A stretch of 64,000 nt of DNA from Tritrichomonas foetus (lineage: Eukaryota; Parabasalia; Tritrichomonadida; Tritrichomonadidae), in contig MLAK01001215.1 in assembly GCA_001839685.1 (NCBI GenBank), forward strand, positions 6,676 through 70,675, read 5' to 3'. The translations under genes and the position numbers were made by a program. This document shows, one piece after another, positions 20,122 to 30,931 of the stretch. How positions within the stretch are numbered: the stretch's first letter is position 1; every line of letters begins with the position of its first letter. The notes below the pieces were generated by a model that saw only the letters and a program-made list of their open reading frames with translations, was not told where the DNA came from and searched no databases.

Positions 20122-21618
20122 TTATCCTTTGATGACACCGATTGGCAAAAGGCGAGCAACTTTCTTTGATGCTCCAACTGTTTGGCATGCCTCAACGACC
20201 AACTCAACATCCTTGTAAGCTTCTGGTGCCTCTTCAATTAAGGATGTCTTTGTGGCTGCCCTGAATTCAATCCCCTTTGTATTAAGATCACTCTTAATAG
20301 CTTCTTCATTGAGACTTCTTAATGCCTTTTGGCGTGAAAGCATTCTTCCAGCACCATGGCAAGTTGAGCCAAATGCCAAATCCATTGACTCCTTTGTTCC
20401 AGCAAGGATATATGAAGCAGTACCAAGTGAACCACCAATGAGAACTGGTTGACCGACTTCACGATATTTTTCTGGGATTTCTGATCTTCCTGGTCCAAAA
20501 GCACGTGTAGCACCCTTTCTATGAACAATAAATTCACGTTCAACTCCATCAACAACATGTTTTTCTACTTTTGCAATGTTGTGTGCAACATCATAAATCA
20601 AATTCATTTCAATATCATCACGTTGGAAAACATCACTGAAAGCTTTACGTACGAAGTGAGTGATGATTTGTCTATTGCACCAAGCGAAGTTTGCTGCAGC
20701 ACCCATTGAATGAAGATAATTTTGACCAAGTTCACTGTTGAAGGCTGGTGAGTTGAGTTGATTATCGAATAACTTTTCATTCTTATTTTTATTCATCTGT
20801 TTCATAATATCATCTGCAACTTGGTATCCTAATCCTCTTGATCCTGTATGAATCATAACAACAATTTGTCCTTTTTTAACCCCCATTACATCTGCAATCT
20901 TTTGATCGAAAATATCATCAACAACTTGGATTTCAACATAATGATTTCCTGCTCCAAGTGTTCCAAGTTGATCAAGACCGCGTTCTTTAGCACGTTCGGA
21001 AATGAGTGATTGATCTGCATAAGTCATTCGTCCATTTTCTTCACAGTTATTAATATCTTCTTCAGTAGCATAGCCATTCTTAAGAGCCCAATGAGCACCG
21101 TTTGTTAATATATCTGTAAGGTCATCCATTGTGATGAATTTCTTGCGCTTTCCGCCAACACCGACTGGAACATTTTTATATAATGCATTAACAAGTTCCT
21201 TCTTAACTGGTTCAACATCTTCAAGTGTTAAATTTGTTGTTACACAACGGACTCCACAATTAATATCATAGCCGACACCACCTGGTGAAATGATTGCTGC
21301 TGGATCAGATGTGTCAAAAGCTGCAACACCACCGATTGAAAATCCATAACCACTGTGCATGTCTGGCATAGCAAATGATCCTTTTGTGACTCCATCCAAA
21401 GATGCGACAAATGCTATTTGCAAAATTGATGGAAGTCCTTTATTTCTATTTTCCATCCATTCACTCAATTCCTGGAAACTTGCTTCTGCCATTTCTGGTG
21501 TTGCAAAAAATCTTCCTGGAACTTTCATATTTGGCACGAAACCAATTGGAATTTCATAAACGCATGGTTCAACCAATTTGATCATACTTGGGTCAATAAC
21601 CAATGATTTGCGATCCAT
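20122..21618 (-). CDS. RTCB: tRNA-splicing RNA ligase RtcB
   Basis: RtcB joins 2',3'-cyclic-phosphate and 5'-OH RNA ends, using GTP and Mn2+, in tRNA splicing and, in some eukaryotes, mRNA repair. The 498-residue protein has the full set of signatures: PGGVGYDINCGVR (Mn-binding Asp and Cys), GTLGAGNHYVEIQ, MIHTGSRGLGYQV, YDVAHNIAKVE, HRKGATRAFGPG, GGSLGTASYILAG, and STCHGAGRMLSR with the His expected to carry the GMP. It ends in the canonical LLPIGVIKG. Length and order agree with archaeal/animal-type RtcB, so an active enzyme is expected. ATG at 21618, TAA stop. An AAACGTTG element lies ~150 bp upstream. Confidence 0.97.
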   Translation of the reverse strand: MDRKSLVIDPSMIKLVEPCVYEIPIGFVPNMKVPGRFFATPEMAEASFQELSEWMENRNKGLPSILQIAFVASLDGVTKGSFAMPDMHSGYGFSIGGVAAFDTSDPAAIISPGGVGYDINCGVRCVTTNLTLEDVEPVKKELVNALYKNVPVGVGGKRKKFITMDDLTDILTNGAHWALKNGYATEEDINNCEENGRMTYADQSLISERAKERGLDQLGTLGAGNHYVEIQVVDDIFDQKIADVMGVKKGQIVVMIHTGSRGLGYQVADDIMKQMNKNKNEKLFDNQLNSPAFNSELGQNYLHSMGAAANFAWCNRQIITHFVRKAFSDVFQRDDIEMNLIYDVAHNIAKVEKHVVDGVEREFIVHRKGATRAFGPGRSEIPEKYREVGQPVLIGGSLGTASYILAGTKESMDLAFGSTCHGAGRMLSRQKALRSLNEEAIKSDLNTKGIEFRAATKTSLIEEAPEAYKDVELVVEACQTVGASKKVARLLPIGVIKG

Positions 21619-22434
21619 TTTATTTTGAGGTTCTTTAAAATAAAAATGAAATGTTTTACTTTCTGTAGAAAAATTTTCTAAATTCTGGAAATTGAGAAAG
21701 AATTGAATTTTTGATGCCTATAACCTGAAAAAGTCAAATATATCACTTTTTAAATGTTGTAAAATAAACGTTGTAGACAACATTATTATTGAAAACTATG
21801 ATTTGATTCGATTTGATATATGTCACATCACCATAGATGGATTAATATGACAACTCACATGATCTTGATTGGAAAATAGTTATAGGATCTATTAATACAT
21901 TCTACATTAGTTTTTCGTAGCAACTTTTATGATAATATCGACTTACTCCAGTAGATTAATGAATAATTGAAACATTACACGCTATGTTTGTTACCTAGTT
22001 TATATTAATATTATTAGGCAATTTATCCTTTCAGAGACTTTTTCAATCATCTTAAACTTTGTTCAATTTCACCTGATCGAACGAAATTCCTAATAATTGA
22101 ATGTATCATGTGATTACTGATTTGAGTACCATTGATTATTCCATAAAAATAGAATAAGGAAAATAGATAATCTGTAAAATATTAAAACTTTTATTATTAT
22201 ACAAATAACATTGAGAAATTACTATCAGAGATGATCAACATCTTCTTTCATCAAATAATATTCCGCAAATAATTTTCAATAAATTATGATTAGCAGTGTT
22301 GAATTTCCTGGAATCAGAATCTCGAGTTTAACCATAAAATTCTGTTTAAAACGAAAAAAAAAATTTATTATGATTATCGTAGCTACAGCAAGGTGTAAAT
22401 GCATGAATCAAAATTTTAAAGGAATTAAAACTCA
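21619..22434. other. Intergenic, ~815 bp
   Basis: It lies between the rtcB start and the importin gene 3' end (both minus strand). It holds the rtcB promoter (AAACGTTG at 21766-21773; TTTCATTTTTATTTT on the minus strand just upstream of the ATG, an Inr-like TCATTT). A small plus-strand ORF near 22286 runs into the importin gene and looks like chance. Nothing else is visible. Confidence 0.5.
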
Positions 22435-25386
22435 TTACTTGTTTTCCAAATGTGCTTGGAGGTTTGTTAGTCTAAATGAATCATTATTGCAGACTTGAAT
22501 GCATAAATTATTAAAATCAGGAATTGCTGGAATTAAAGTTTGCAAAAGTGTTTTCATTCCAATTAGATTCTCATTGGTTAAACATCGTTGCTTCAATAAT
22601 GAGTCAGTTTCACTAAAGAGTTTAATAAGTGAAGTAGCAATTGGAATAATTAATTCATTATTATTTGCTGATGCAATAAATTGTACAAGTTCAAGAAATA
22701 TATTCGTCCTTTTCAATAAAGTTGAAGGGGGTGTTGATTGTAGAATTATTGGTACAAAGATGGAAATATCAACTTGGCATTTATTTAACAATGTACTACA
22801 TAAAATAATACATTTTTCTGTCACTATAATATTATTTTCAGCGAAGCGTATTTTAATCATTTCTATGATTTGTGGGAGTATTGGTGAAATAAATTGTGGA
22901 ATAGTTTTAGCAAACTTTGTTATGCAATCTATTGATGAATATCCATCATTTACACTTAATGCTGTTTGCAATATGCTTACTTTCATTTCATCAGGAAGAA
23001 TTCCAACAAAAGCACTGCAATAATCACCGAAAAACTCTAAAGCGAAATCACGAAGACGATAACTTTTTGAAGTTTGAAGCATGTTTTGGAAAATCGGCAA
23101 AAATGGCTTGATTTGTTCAATTAAATCAGCTTTGATAAGTGATTTCAGAAGATGTAGAATTCCATCAAATAAAGTTCGATTATATGTAACTCTTCCACGT
23201 TGGAAAAACAATTCGCCATTCAATGCCATTGATAAAACTTCAAGAATGTTTGGTGAAATTGCATTTTGGTATTTTCTTAGAATTATAGATAAAGCAAGAA
23301 AAGCATTTCCAGATGTTTCAACATCAGATCCACTCATTAATGGAAGAATTATTTCATTAATAATTTGTAAACATTGTGGTTCACAATTTTGGATTTTAGT
23401 TAAAGCTGTGGCAATAAAAATACAACCTTTTGCACAAGCAAGGGTGCCATCACCACTAATGTGGTCTTTGAATTTCATTAAAATTGAAAAGGCATCATTA
23501 TAATTTTGAAGCAGAAGCTCGGGATATAAAGAAAACATCTTACAAATGACTCTAACAGCAGCAGAATTGGCATTAATTGTATTTTGGAATTCGAAAAATT
23601 CATCATCTTCATCGTTCGCATCAAAATTAAAGTCATTTTCATCATCAATGTTAATTTCAACATTACTAATTTCAAATAAACTCTTTAAAGCTGTAACAAC
23701 AAATGATTTGGCTTCCTCAGTATAATATTCAAATATTGTAGATAATGCATTAATCGATTCAAACTGAGTAACTGAATTATTTAAGGTTCCTGTAATAAAA
23801 TTTAAAAATGTTGGAATAAAACTTGCCATTTGGGCTGTACAAGATTGGCAGAGATGATAAAGACATGCAATTGCAGGAGAAAGAAGGGATTCTTCATTAG
23901 AATTAAGAACATGTGACATCATTGGAAAAATTTGGTGAAAATAAACACACACTCTTTCTCGTGAATGCTTCGTGAGTGAAGAAATACAAATAATCACTTT
24001 TTGTTGGAATAAAACATCATTTACATTTAATAATTGAAATAAATATGAACAACATTGATCAAAGATGGAATCAGTTTGTGCAGAAATATCAAAAATGTCT
24101 GTTAGGCATGTTAAATATTCAATTGATTGATTTGAATTCAAACATTCAACCAGAGAATGAATTATTGGTTCAAAATTCAGAGATGGCTTAAAAACTTGAC
24201 AGAAACGAGATAAAACAAAAGATGCAGTACTTTTTACACATAAATCTGGATCTTTTAATGTCATATCCAATAATTGGAATAACTCTGGAATTCGAGATGT
24301 ATAAAAATCTGATGAAAAATCAAAAGAGGAATCTAAAATCAAAAGCGAAACGTATTTACCTGATGATTCTTGACATAATGAAGGAATTTGTTGATATATT
24401 GGTAAAATGATTTCATCGTCAAAAAATATTTTGAAAAACATAGAAAAAGTCAAATAATTGGATAATTCATAAGTATCTGAAGGATTATATGTTCTTTTTG
24501 CATAATAAATGTAAGCTTTTAAAACTTCACTCAATATTGGATTTTCAACAATCGAATCTTGACAGGATTCTAATATATTATCTGTTAATGATAAAATTTG
24601 TTCTGCTACAGGAACTGGGAGATCTGGCATTACTAAAAATTGAATGCATGTTGACAAAAGTGGTAAACAATCAAAAGAAAAAGAATTGGCATGAATGAAA
24701 TCAATTAAAACTGTTACAAGCTCATCAGTGTGAAGTGAATCACCTTGTTGAAGAAGTTGAATTAAAACTTGGATTGATGCTTGAACATATTCTTGGAAAG
24801 ATGGTGAATCAGGTGGAAGAAATGGAAGAAAAGAAATTCGAAAAATTGAAGCAGAAACGATCACATCAATACTTGATGTTTGGAAAGCAAGTTGGCTAAG
24901 ACCTGTGCATAATTCAATAATAGACATCAAATCTTCTTCTGGAATAATTTTGAGTAAGATTGTTAATAATTTCATTGCTGCTTCCAAATGAATTTCATTT
25001 GGTGATTGTGATAAACTTTGAATAAATTGCAAAATAATTTGAACAGCTGGCGGAGAAATAAATTTTGATATATAAAAAATAGCATTTTTTCGGACAAAAA
25101 CTGAATTTGGAAAAATTGATAAATTTAACAAGGATTTAAATGCATCAATACCTTGAAGTTGTTCGCCGTTAACTTGTAGGCACTGTTTTAAACCTAACAC
25201 TGCGCAATTTTGTAGAACTTCGTTATTGATATTCGATATATAATTTATTAAAAATACGAATGAGTCTGATTTCGAATAAAAATCCATCAAAAAACTGGTA
25301 ATTTCGGGAACTTTTTGCGGGTAGGGATTAGGGTTACTTAAAATAGCATAGCATTGAGTGAGTTGGTGAGCCAAATCTTCACTCAT
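22435..25386 (-). CDS. Importin-beta family karyopherin, importin-4/Kap123-like
   Basis: Karyopherins carry cargo through nuclear pores with Ran. The 983-residue protein is made of helical HEAT-type repeats from end to end. Features fitting importin-4/5/Kap123 are: an importin-N-like start (QLTQCYAILSNPNPYPQKVP, then LQNCAVLGLKQCL), a mid-protein acidic loop (NIDDENDFNFDANDEDDEFF, about 600-620) preceding a repeat with NSAAVRVICKMF, and a C-terminal segment resembling the family's last repeats (LLQTLIPAIPDFNNL). Some repeats are divergent, so the exact orthologue is uncertain. ATG at 25386, TAA stop; the TKL kinase gene is divergent 153 bp away. Confidence 0.65.
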   Translation of the reverse strand: MSEDLAHQLTQCYAILSNPNPYPQKVPEITSFLMDFYSKSDSFVFLINYISNINNEVLQNCAVLGLKQCLQVNGEQLQGIDAFKSLLNLSIFPNSVFVRKNAIFYISKFISPPAVQIILQFIQSLSQSPNEIHLEAAMKLLTILLKIIPEEDLMSIIELCTGLSQLAFQTSSIDVIVSASIFRISFLPFLPPDSPSFQEYVQASIQVLIQLLQQGDSLHTDELVTVLIDFIHANSFSFDCLPLLSTCIQFLVMPDLPVPVAEQILSLTDNILESCQDSIVENPILSEVLKAYIYYAKRTYNPSDTYELSNYLTFSMFFKIFFDDEIILPIYQQIPSLCQESSGKYVSLLILDSSFDFSSDFYTSRIPELFQLLDMTLKDPDLCVKSTASFVLSRFCQVFKPSLNFEPIIHSLVECLNSNQSIEYLTCLTDIFDISAQTDSIFDQCCSYLFQLLNVNDVLFQQKVIICISSLTKHSRERVCVYFHQIFPMMSHVLNSNEESLLSPAIACLYHLCQSCTAQMASFIPTFLNFITGTLNNSVTQFESINALSTIFEYYTEEAKSFVVTALKSLFEISNVEINIDDENDFNFDANDEDDEFFEFQNTINANSAAVRVICKMFSLYPELLLQNYNDAFSILMKFKDHISGDGTLACAKGCIFIATALTKIQNCEPQCLQIINEIILPLMSGSDVETSGNAFLALSIILRKYQNAISPNILEVLSMALNGELFFQRGRVTYNRTLFDGILHLLKSLIKADLIEQIKPFLPIFQNMLQTSKSYRLRDFALEFFGDYCSAFVGILPDEMKVSILQTALSVNDGYSSIDCITKFAKTIPQFISPILPQIIEMIKIRFAENNIIVTEKCIILCSTLLNKCQVDISIFVPIILQSTPPSTLLKRTNIFLELVQFIASANNNELIIPIATSLIKLFSETDSLLKQRCLTNENLIGMKTLLQTLIPAIPDFNNLCIQVCNNDSFRLTNLQAHLENK

Positions 25387-25539
25387 GATTTTCCTCGACC
25401 AATGAAGGAAGATTTTAAATTTTAGTTAACAAAAACATTATTAACTATTTAGTAATGTGAGATAGTATCAATTTTCAAAATGTTTCTTAAGAATTTTGAA
25501 TATCATTGAATTTTTGAATTAATTGAGAAAATTTTTGAG

Positions 25540-28500
25540 ATGATTAAAACAAAATTCGGAAATCTTGATCACATAATGACAGAATCAACACATCAATTCA
25601 TTATTAGTTCACTAATCATTAAAGGTAATGAATGTATCTCACACATAAAGCAATCATTTATTTTTAGATCGTCGCTGGCATACATTGGGCATCACATTCA
25701 CATTTTTCTGACAGGATTAACACCAATCACACAGACACAGATCACAGATTCTCAAATTCAAGCACTTCGACAATTACAAGAATTATTCAATCATTTCGAT
25801 TCAGTTGTTTCACATCTTTCAGAAAAAAAGTGGATTCAGCCAGCTTTAAACTGGCCTGCTTCTTATGTTCATATTTACATTGATGGTTTCAGAGATAACT
25901 TAACAAAAGTTGCGCCAGCTTTTGGATTGATGTCAAATGATTTATTCAATTATGACAAAGAGCAAGACATGATCAATAAACATGCTGATTTGAAAGCACT
26001 CAAAGCTTCACTTGAAAACTTACTTGATAAAATTGATATTTCTGATGCTGTTGGTGTTCAACAACAAGTTCAAACAAAATTATCAGAAATAAATAAAATT
26101 ATTCCACCAACAAAAGTTGATCATCGAAGTTCAAAAAGGAGGCCATCTGCCGAACGTTTACCTGTCATCACAATGAAGAACCGTGTTGAGCACTTACTAA
26201 GTCAGTTTAAAAATATCAACATTGAAGTTGAAAATATCTTATTACGAGAGCAGATTGGAGCAGGTGGATTTGGTACGGTTTATAAAGCAACTCGATTATC
26301 GACATCTGAAGTTTTAGCTGTGAAAGAACTTCGATCAGATCGATTAACAATGGCTAGTTGGGCATCTCTTTATGCTGAAGTTGAAACAATGGCATCAGTT
26401 AGACATCCATATGTTCTTGAACTTGTTGGTGCCCACATAACTGAGCCTTATAGAATAATTACCCGTTTTTGTCCAGGAAAGTCTCTTTTTGAGAGAATTC
26501 ACAGATCCAATTCCAAATTTCCTTCACTTTCACCCACAAGACTCACACTTATTGCTTACCAAGTTGCTGTTGGGATGGCACATTTGCATTCATTAAGAAT
26601 TGTTCATCGAGATTTGAAAACATTGAATATTTTGCTTGATGAAGAAGATAATGGATGTGTGGCAGATTTTGGACTATCAGGGATGATGAAAGACAATCAA
26701 GAACTGTGTGGAGGAGTTGGAACACCACATTATACAGCACCTGAAGTTCTTTCACATTCTAGATATGGACCAAAAGTGGATTCTTTCTCATTTGCTGTTG
26801 TTTTATGGGAAATGTTGGTTAGAAAAGTTCCCTATGGTGAAATGACTCACATGGCGATCTATGAACATGTTGTTACACGAAATTGGAGGCTTCCAATTCC
26901 ACATGATACTCCGGATGGTTTAAAGAAATTAATTACACATTGTTGGAGCAAAAATCCAAATGATAGACCTGAGTTTAAAGAAATTGTCCAACTATTTGAA
27001 AAGGGTGATATTTATTTTCCTGGTAGCGAGGAAATTAACTTTCAAGATCTGAAAATAGTGCATCAATGTCCTTTGCTTGATCTTGAATTTGCATTTTCAT
27101 GTCTGAAAGATCCGCATAATCCTCATTTTTCGTCAATTTGTTATTATATTTGTTCAAAAATTGACACGAATTTAAGAAATGAATTGAAAAAACAAAATTT
27201 GTTTGAAACCTTGGTTAAAGCTGAGGTTAATATTGATGCTATTCTTTTATTAGCAAGTGCTATTTTAGAACAAGATGAATTATCTGACTTTTTGGGAAAT
27301 GGTGGTTTGGAAATGTTTAAGAAATGTATTGATACTGAAAATGGTCAAGAAGTTTCTGCTGCTTTAAAATTCGGACTGAAAATTTCACTAGATGATTTGA
27401 ATAAATTGAGAGGATTTTTACCACAAATTGTGAAATATCTTGATGTTACTTCATCTTCAATGATTTCTCATGCTTTACAATTTATTACTCGTTTTCCAAA
27501 TGATGAATTAAGTAAATTTACGGAAAACATAAGTTATGCATTGATTAATACTGCTGAAGAAGTTGATGATCAGCAAACTTTTGATGCTATTGTTTCTTTA
27601 TTACCTTTATGTAAAGAAACTATAATACCCACAGCAATGCAACGGTTTTATAAACTTTTAAATGGCAAGTTTATTGTTCCACAAACTTTTGTTGAAACGT
27701 TAATTCAGGCAAGCACAAAAAGTTCACATCCAAACTTGATTTTATCAATATTAAAAGCAACTGCTAAATCAGATATCACTGAAATATTTCTTCAGTTTCT
27801 TCAAAAGTGTGAAAAAGAAGAAAAAGAAACATTCAATAGTTTATATAAAATCGATTCATTCTTTGAAACAATGCAAAATTTAATTGAAATTGGCTCAGTC
27901 CGATCACCTCTTTTTCTTATATTTTGTATTGCACCGATCGAAGATGCTGCTTTAAGAATTGCTAATCATCCAGTACTATCATCTCTCTTACAAATGAAAG
28001 GATTTCAAAATCAATGTCTTCATGTTTTAACTGTCTTATGTATGCACGAAAAATTCTGTTTGAAAACGACGGCAATTGATGGAATTATTCATTTGCTTGT
28101 TGCTTCTTTATCAAAAAATAATTTAGTTTCATCGGCTGTTCGTCTAATTGGTGCTTTTTCTTCGCATGCTTGTGGTTGCAATATTTTAAGTGACAATGGA
28201 GTGCTAGAATTATTCACACAACTATTTCTAACATCATCTGGTAATGATACAGCAACTTCCCATACTATTCTTCGGAATATTGCTCGCCAAAATTGTGAAA
28301 TCCCTCAAGGATCTCTGATAGTTTCTTGTTTGATGCAGGATATGATTTATGATATTAATCGAAGATGTGAAATACTTGATACTTTAATTGCACTTGTTGA
28401 AGTTATGCCGGGTAGTGTACAAGAACATGATCTTCAACGCGTTGTAATGCCACAAATAAAAGTATCTGATAAGCCACTTCTTATTCATTTAGCTTTATCA

Positions 28501-28791
28501 GTTTTCGCAGTATGTGAACCAACTGTGTTAAGAAACATTTACCCACAACTCCTTGCATCGATTTATGAGCTTCTTGACAATCCAAATAATATGTATCCCG
28601 AAATTATTATGCCATGTTTGAAAATAATTACACAAATTTCCACGCAAGTTGACATCAGTGAATTTATCAAAAAGATTGAATTGTTCACCTTTATTGATGA
28701 AATTGTCAAACTTCTACAGGAGGACTCAGAGAATGACTGTAAAATTATCATTGGATTCAAAAATGACCTTATTTCACAAAATCAATATTAA
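25540..28791 (+). CDS. TKL-type protein kinase with C-terminal helical repeats (1083 aa)
   Basis: The N-terminal ~220 residues are helical and of the type seen in parabasalid TKL kinases (ALRQLQELFNHFDSVVSHLS, KKWIQPALNWPASY). The kinase domain (~230-490) is complete: Gly loop GAGGFGTVYKA, VAIK-type VLAVKE lysine, HRDLKTLNILLD catalytic loop, DFG in VADFGLS, and GTPHYTAPEVL as activation segment. Substrate type is not predictable, but TKL enzymes are mostly Ser/Thr kinases. Residues ~520-1083 are ARM/HEAT-like helices, likely a scaffold. ATG and TAA are clear. It starts 153 bp from the divergent karyopherin gene. All catalytic residues are present, so it should be active. Confidence 0.9.
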   Translation: MIKTKFGNLDHIMTESTHQFIISSLIIKGNECISHIKQSFIFRSSLAYIGHHIHIFLTGLTPITQTQITDSQIQALRQLQELFNHFDSVVSHLSEKKWIQPALNWPASYVHIYIDGFRDNLTKVAPAFGLMSNDLFNYDKEQDMINKHADLKALKASLENLLDKIDISDAVGVQQQVQTKLSEINKIIPPTKVDHRSSKRRPSAERLPVITMKNRVEHLLSQFKNINIEVENILLREQIGAGGFGTVYKATRLSTSEVLAVKELRSDRLTMASWASLYAEVETMASVRHPYVLELVGAHITEPYRIITRFCPGKSLFERIHRSNSKFPSLSPTRLTLIAYQVAVGMAHLHSLRIVHRDLKTLNILLDEEDNGCVADFGLSGMMKDNQELCGGVGTPHYTAPEVLSHSRYGPKVDSFSFAVVLWEMLVRKVPYGEMTHMAIYEHVVTRNWRLPIPHDTPDGLKKLITHCWSKNPNDRPEFKEIVQLFEKGDIYFPGSEEINFQDLKIVHQCPLLDLEFAFSCLKDPHNPHFSSICYYICSKIDTNLRNELKKQNLFETLVKAEVNIDAILLLASAILEQDELSDFLGNGGLEMFKKCIDTENGQEVSAALKFGLKISLDDLNKLRGFLPQIVKYLDVTSSSMISHALQFITRFPNDELSKFTENISYALINTAEEVDDQQTFDAIVSLLPLCKETIIPTAMQRFYKLLNGKFIVPQTFVETLIQASTKSSHPNLILSILKATAKSDITEIFLQFLQKCEKEEKETFNSLYKIDSFFETMQNLIEIGSVRSPLFLIFCIAPIEDAALRIANHPVLSSLLQMKGFQNQCLHVLTVLCMHEKFCLKTTAIDGIIHLLVASLSKNNLVSSAVRLIGAFSSHACGCNILSDNGVLELFTQLFLTSSGNDTATSHTILRNIARQNCEIPQGSLIVSCLMQDMIYDINRRCEILDTLIALVEVMPGSVQEHDLQRVVMPQIKVSDKPLLIHLALSVFAVCEPTVLRNIYPQLLASIYELLDNPNNMYPEIIMPCLKIITQISTQVDISEFIKKIELFTFIDEIVKLLQEDSENDCKIIIGFKNDLISQNQY

Positions 28792-29119
28792 TGTATATAT
28801 TTTCTAAAATAATTGATTGCGTTTTAACTCTTAAGCCTATTTTATTCATCTTTCTTGTCAAGATATATATTTCATATTCTGAAAAATTCTTTTTTACATG
28901 TTGAAAGATATCAGTCAAAATCATCGAGAATAGGGAAGAAAAAAAAAAGATGAATTATAAAACTTTGGGAAAGATTACATTCATCACATACTCGGAAAAA
29001 CACATATATACTTTGGAAAAACTTCGAGCGATTGAGTTGATCAAAGGAAAATGGGCAAATTAGAAAACTAGATAAATAAATTGTTTAATTAGATTAATTC
29101 TGTGGATTTAAGCTGTTAT
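28792..29119. other. Convergent intergenic spacer
   Basis: 3' flanks of the TKL kinase (plus) and the SYCP2-like gene (minus). A purine-rich run sits at ~28934-28950. I see no gene. Confidence 0.6.
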
Positions 29120-30931
29120 TCAAGCAGGTATTTCGCACATGATGTCTCTCAAATTTGCAAGATTGTTCGAAAGTCCAACAATGGCGTTGTTTGTGAAAGC
29201 TTCGTTTGTGTCTTGAATAAATCCTTGCTTCAAATTTTCAATATCATTATTTAGCTTCTCGACGATTTTTCCTTTCCTTTGAGCTGTTTCATTATGCTTT
29301 GAAAGGAAATCCTTGTTCAATTTTGCAACGTTTTCAGCGATTTCTTTGTTTTCGAAAAGTGTTGCTTCTGTCAAATCTTTATGCTGCTGTTCCATTTGCT
29401 TCAAAACGCGAATGTTGTCAGTTAGTTTTGAAATAATGATATCAAGTTCTTCTTTTGCTTGTGCTTCAGTTTCATTGAGTGATTTTTCGGTATTTTTTTG
29501 GAAATCAGAAAGAATTTTCTCGATTTGATTCATACTGATTTCTTTCTCTTGCGTGGTTTTTCCATAAAAATCATCTTCAATAAAATAATTAGCACTTTTT
29601 GATTCAGCTTCATCTTGTTCCAAAACCATTTTGTCCTTTGGATTTGCATAAACTCGCTTTTTATTATAGAAGTGGTCGAAGTTATGTGAATTCCCATTTT
29701 CAGTTTCATCGAGATCATCATCACCATCTATAATACGGCTTTTATTATATTTGTTATTTCCTTTTGTTGGGTTTCCTTGATAGTTATTTTCTTTGATATT
29801 TTTATTATTTTTGATATGTCTTATAGCAACTTTTGGTTTATTTTCTCTGATTTTTTTCAGAAAAGTATCTATTTCGCTTTTCGTGATGAATGGTACAGAA
29901 AAAGTGAACTCACTGGATTTTTTGTTGGATATTTTGTGGAAGGCAGTCATATTCTCTTTTGTGTGGAATTGTAGCATCTTGTCTGCAACTTTTCCATTGA
30001 ATACCAAAGATGTTCGAAAAACAACGACATCTGGAAGTTGAGCATTTGATCTTTTATTCGATTTCCCGGTGATCCAAACAACGATTGTGTCAGGATTTAT
30101 ATCAATCCAACCATTCGATTCGATTCTTTCGTTGTTGTATAAGAATGAGTTATATTGAATGTGAGTTATCGGCAATCTGAATTTTTTGTTTGCAGTCATA
30201 ACAAAATCATGTAAAGAACTTCGAAAGTTGGAAAGATCAATTTGTTTGAACGATTCCAGGAGGCCTCCAAAAATTTTAACTTTGTTGAGGCAGTCTCCTA
30301 ATATATTCGAAGATCTCCATAACCATTCGGCAATCAGCATCTGCGCAAGCGAGTCTTTACTTTCTTTTATTAGATTCAAGCACCTTGTGAAGTGTACTTC
30401 CTTCAAGTACTTGGAAATCATATTTCGATTTTCTGGGCATTGGGAAATCAATGTAATCATTAACTCAAAGATGGCCGATAAAACTGGTGATGCAAACTCA
30501 AATCCTGATGCCAAGTTTTCCGTGAAAGGATCGATGATTTCGTCCATTATACTTTTCTTAAGATGAATATTATTTGTGACAATGTAGCTAATAGTGTTAA
30601 TGAACTCAGTGACTTCGTTGATATTTGCATTGCTTGTTCTGAAAACCACATTAGATATCGTAGATCCGATTTCACATCCAATATCGGCTTTTAATGATGA
30701 TCGCAGCAACCTCAAGAGTGATGAAAGAGTCGATAAATGTTGAATATTTCCGCTAATTTCACTGAAAATGAGTTTAAGATTGAGAATTGATCGCCTGTCC
30801 AAAGTTTGTATATTCTTCGAAATGAGTACAGCCTGTTTTAGGTCTTTCCAGAATGATTGTTTGCTTGGATTGATTGGTGTTTTGAGTAACTCATGAACCT
30901 CGACGCAAGTACTGTTTGGGCCTCTTTTCAT
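29120..30931 (-). CDS. SYCP2-like protein: ARM-like, Spt16M-like and C-terminal coiled coil (603 aa)
   Basis: SYCP2 (with yeast Red1 and plant ASY3) is the core of the meiotic chromosome axis: an N-terminal ARM-like domain, an Spt16M-like PH fold, a long disordered linker that recruits HORMA proteins, and a C-terminal coiled coil that makes filaments. The same order is visible here. Residues ~20-240 are helical repeats (ILNLKLIFSEISGNIQHLS, LAQMLIAEWLW). Residues ~245-375 are beta-rich with NGWIDINPDTIVVWITG, matching the WIDFN...ISFYIAG segment of animal SYCP2. Residues ~380-465 are disordered and basic/acidic. Residues ~470-590 form a coiled coil (IEKILSDFQKNTEKSLNE and on). Length is shorter than animal SYCP2 (~1500 aa) but near Red1. 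Stop is TGA. Similarity is by eye, so the call is tentative. Confidence 0.5.
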   Translation of the reverse strand: MKRGPNSTCVEVHELLKTPINPSKQSFWKDLKQAVLISKNIQTLDRRSILNLKLIFSEISGNIQHLSTLSSLLRLLRSSLKADIGCEIGSTISNVVFRTSNANINEVTEFINTISYIVTNNIHLKKSIMDEIIDPFTENLASGFEFASPVLSAIFELMITLISQCPENRNMISKYLKEVHFTRCLNLIKESKDSLAQMLIAEWLWRSSNILGDCLNKVKIFGGLLESFKQIDLSNFRSSLHDFVMTANKKFRLPITHIQYNSFLYNNERIESNGWIDINPDTIVVWITGKSNKRSNAQLPDVVVFRTSLVFNGKVADKMLQFHTKENMTAFHKISNKKSSEFTFSVPFITKSEIDTFLKKIRENKPKVAIRHIKNNKNIKENNYQGNPTKGNNKYNKSRIIDGDDDLDETENGNSHNFDHFYNKKRVYANPKDKMVLEQDEAESKSANYFIEDDFYGKTTQEKEISMNQIEKILSDFQKNTEKSLNETEAQAKEELDIIISKLTDNIRVLKQMEQQHKDLTEATLFENKEIAENVAKLNKDFLSKHNETAQRKGKIVEKLNNDIENLKQGFIQDTNEAFTNNAIVGLSNNLANLRDIMCEIPA

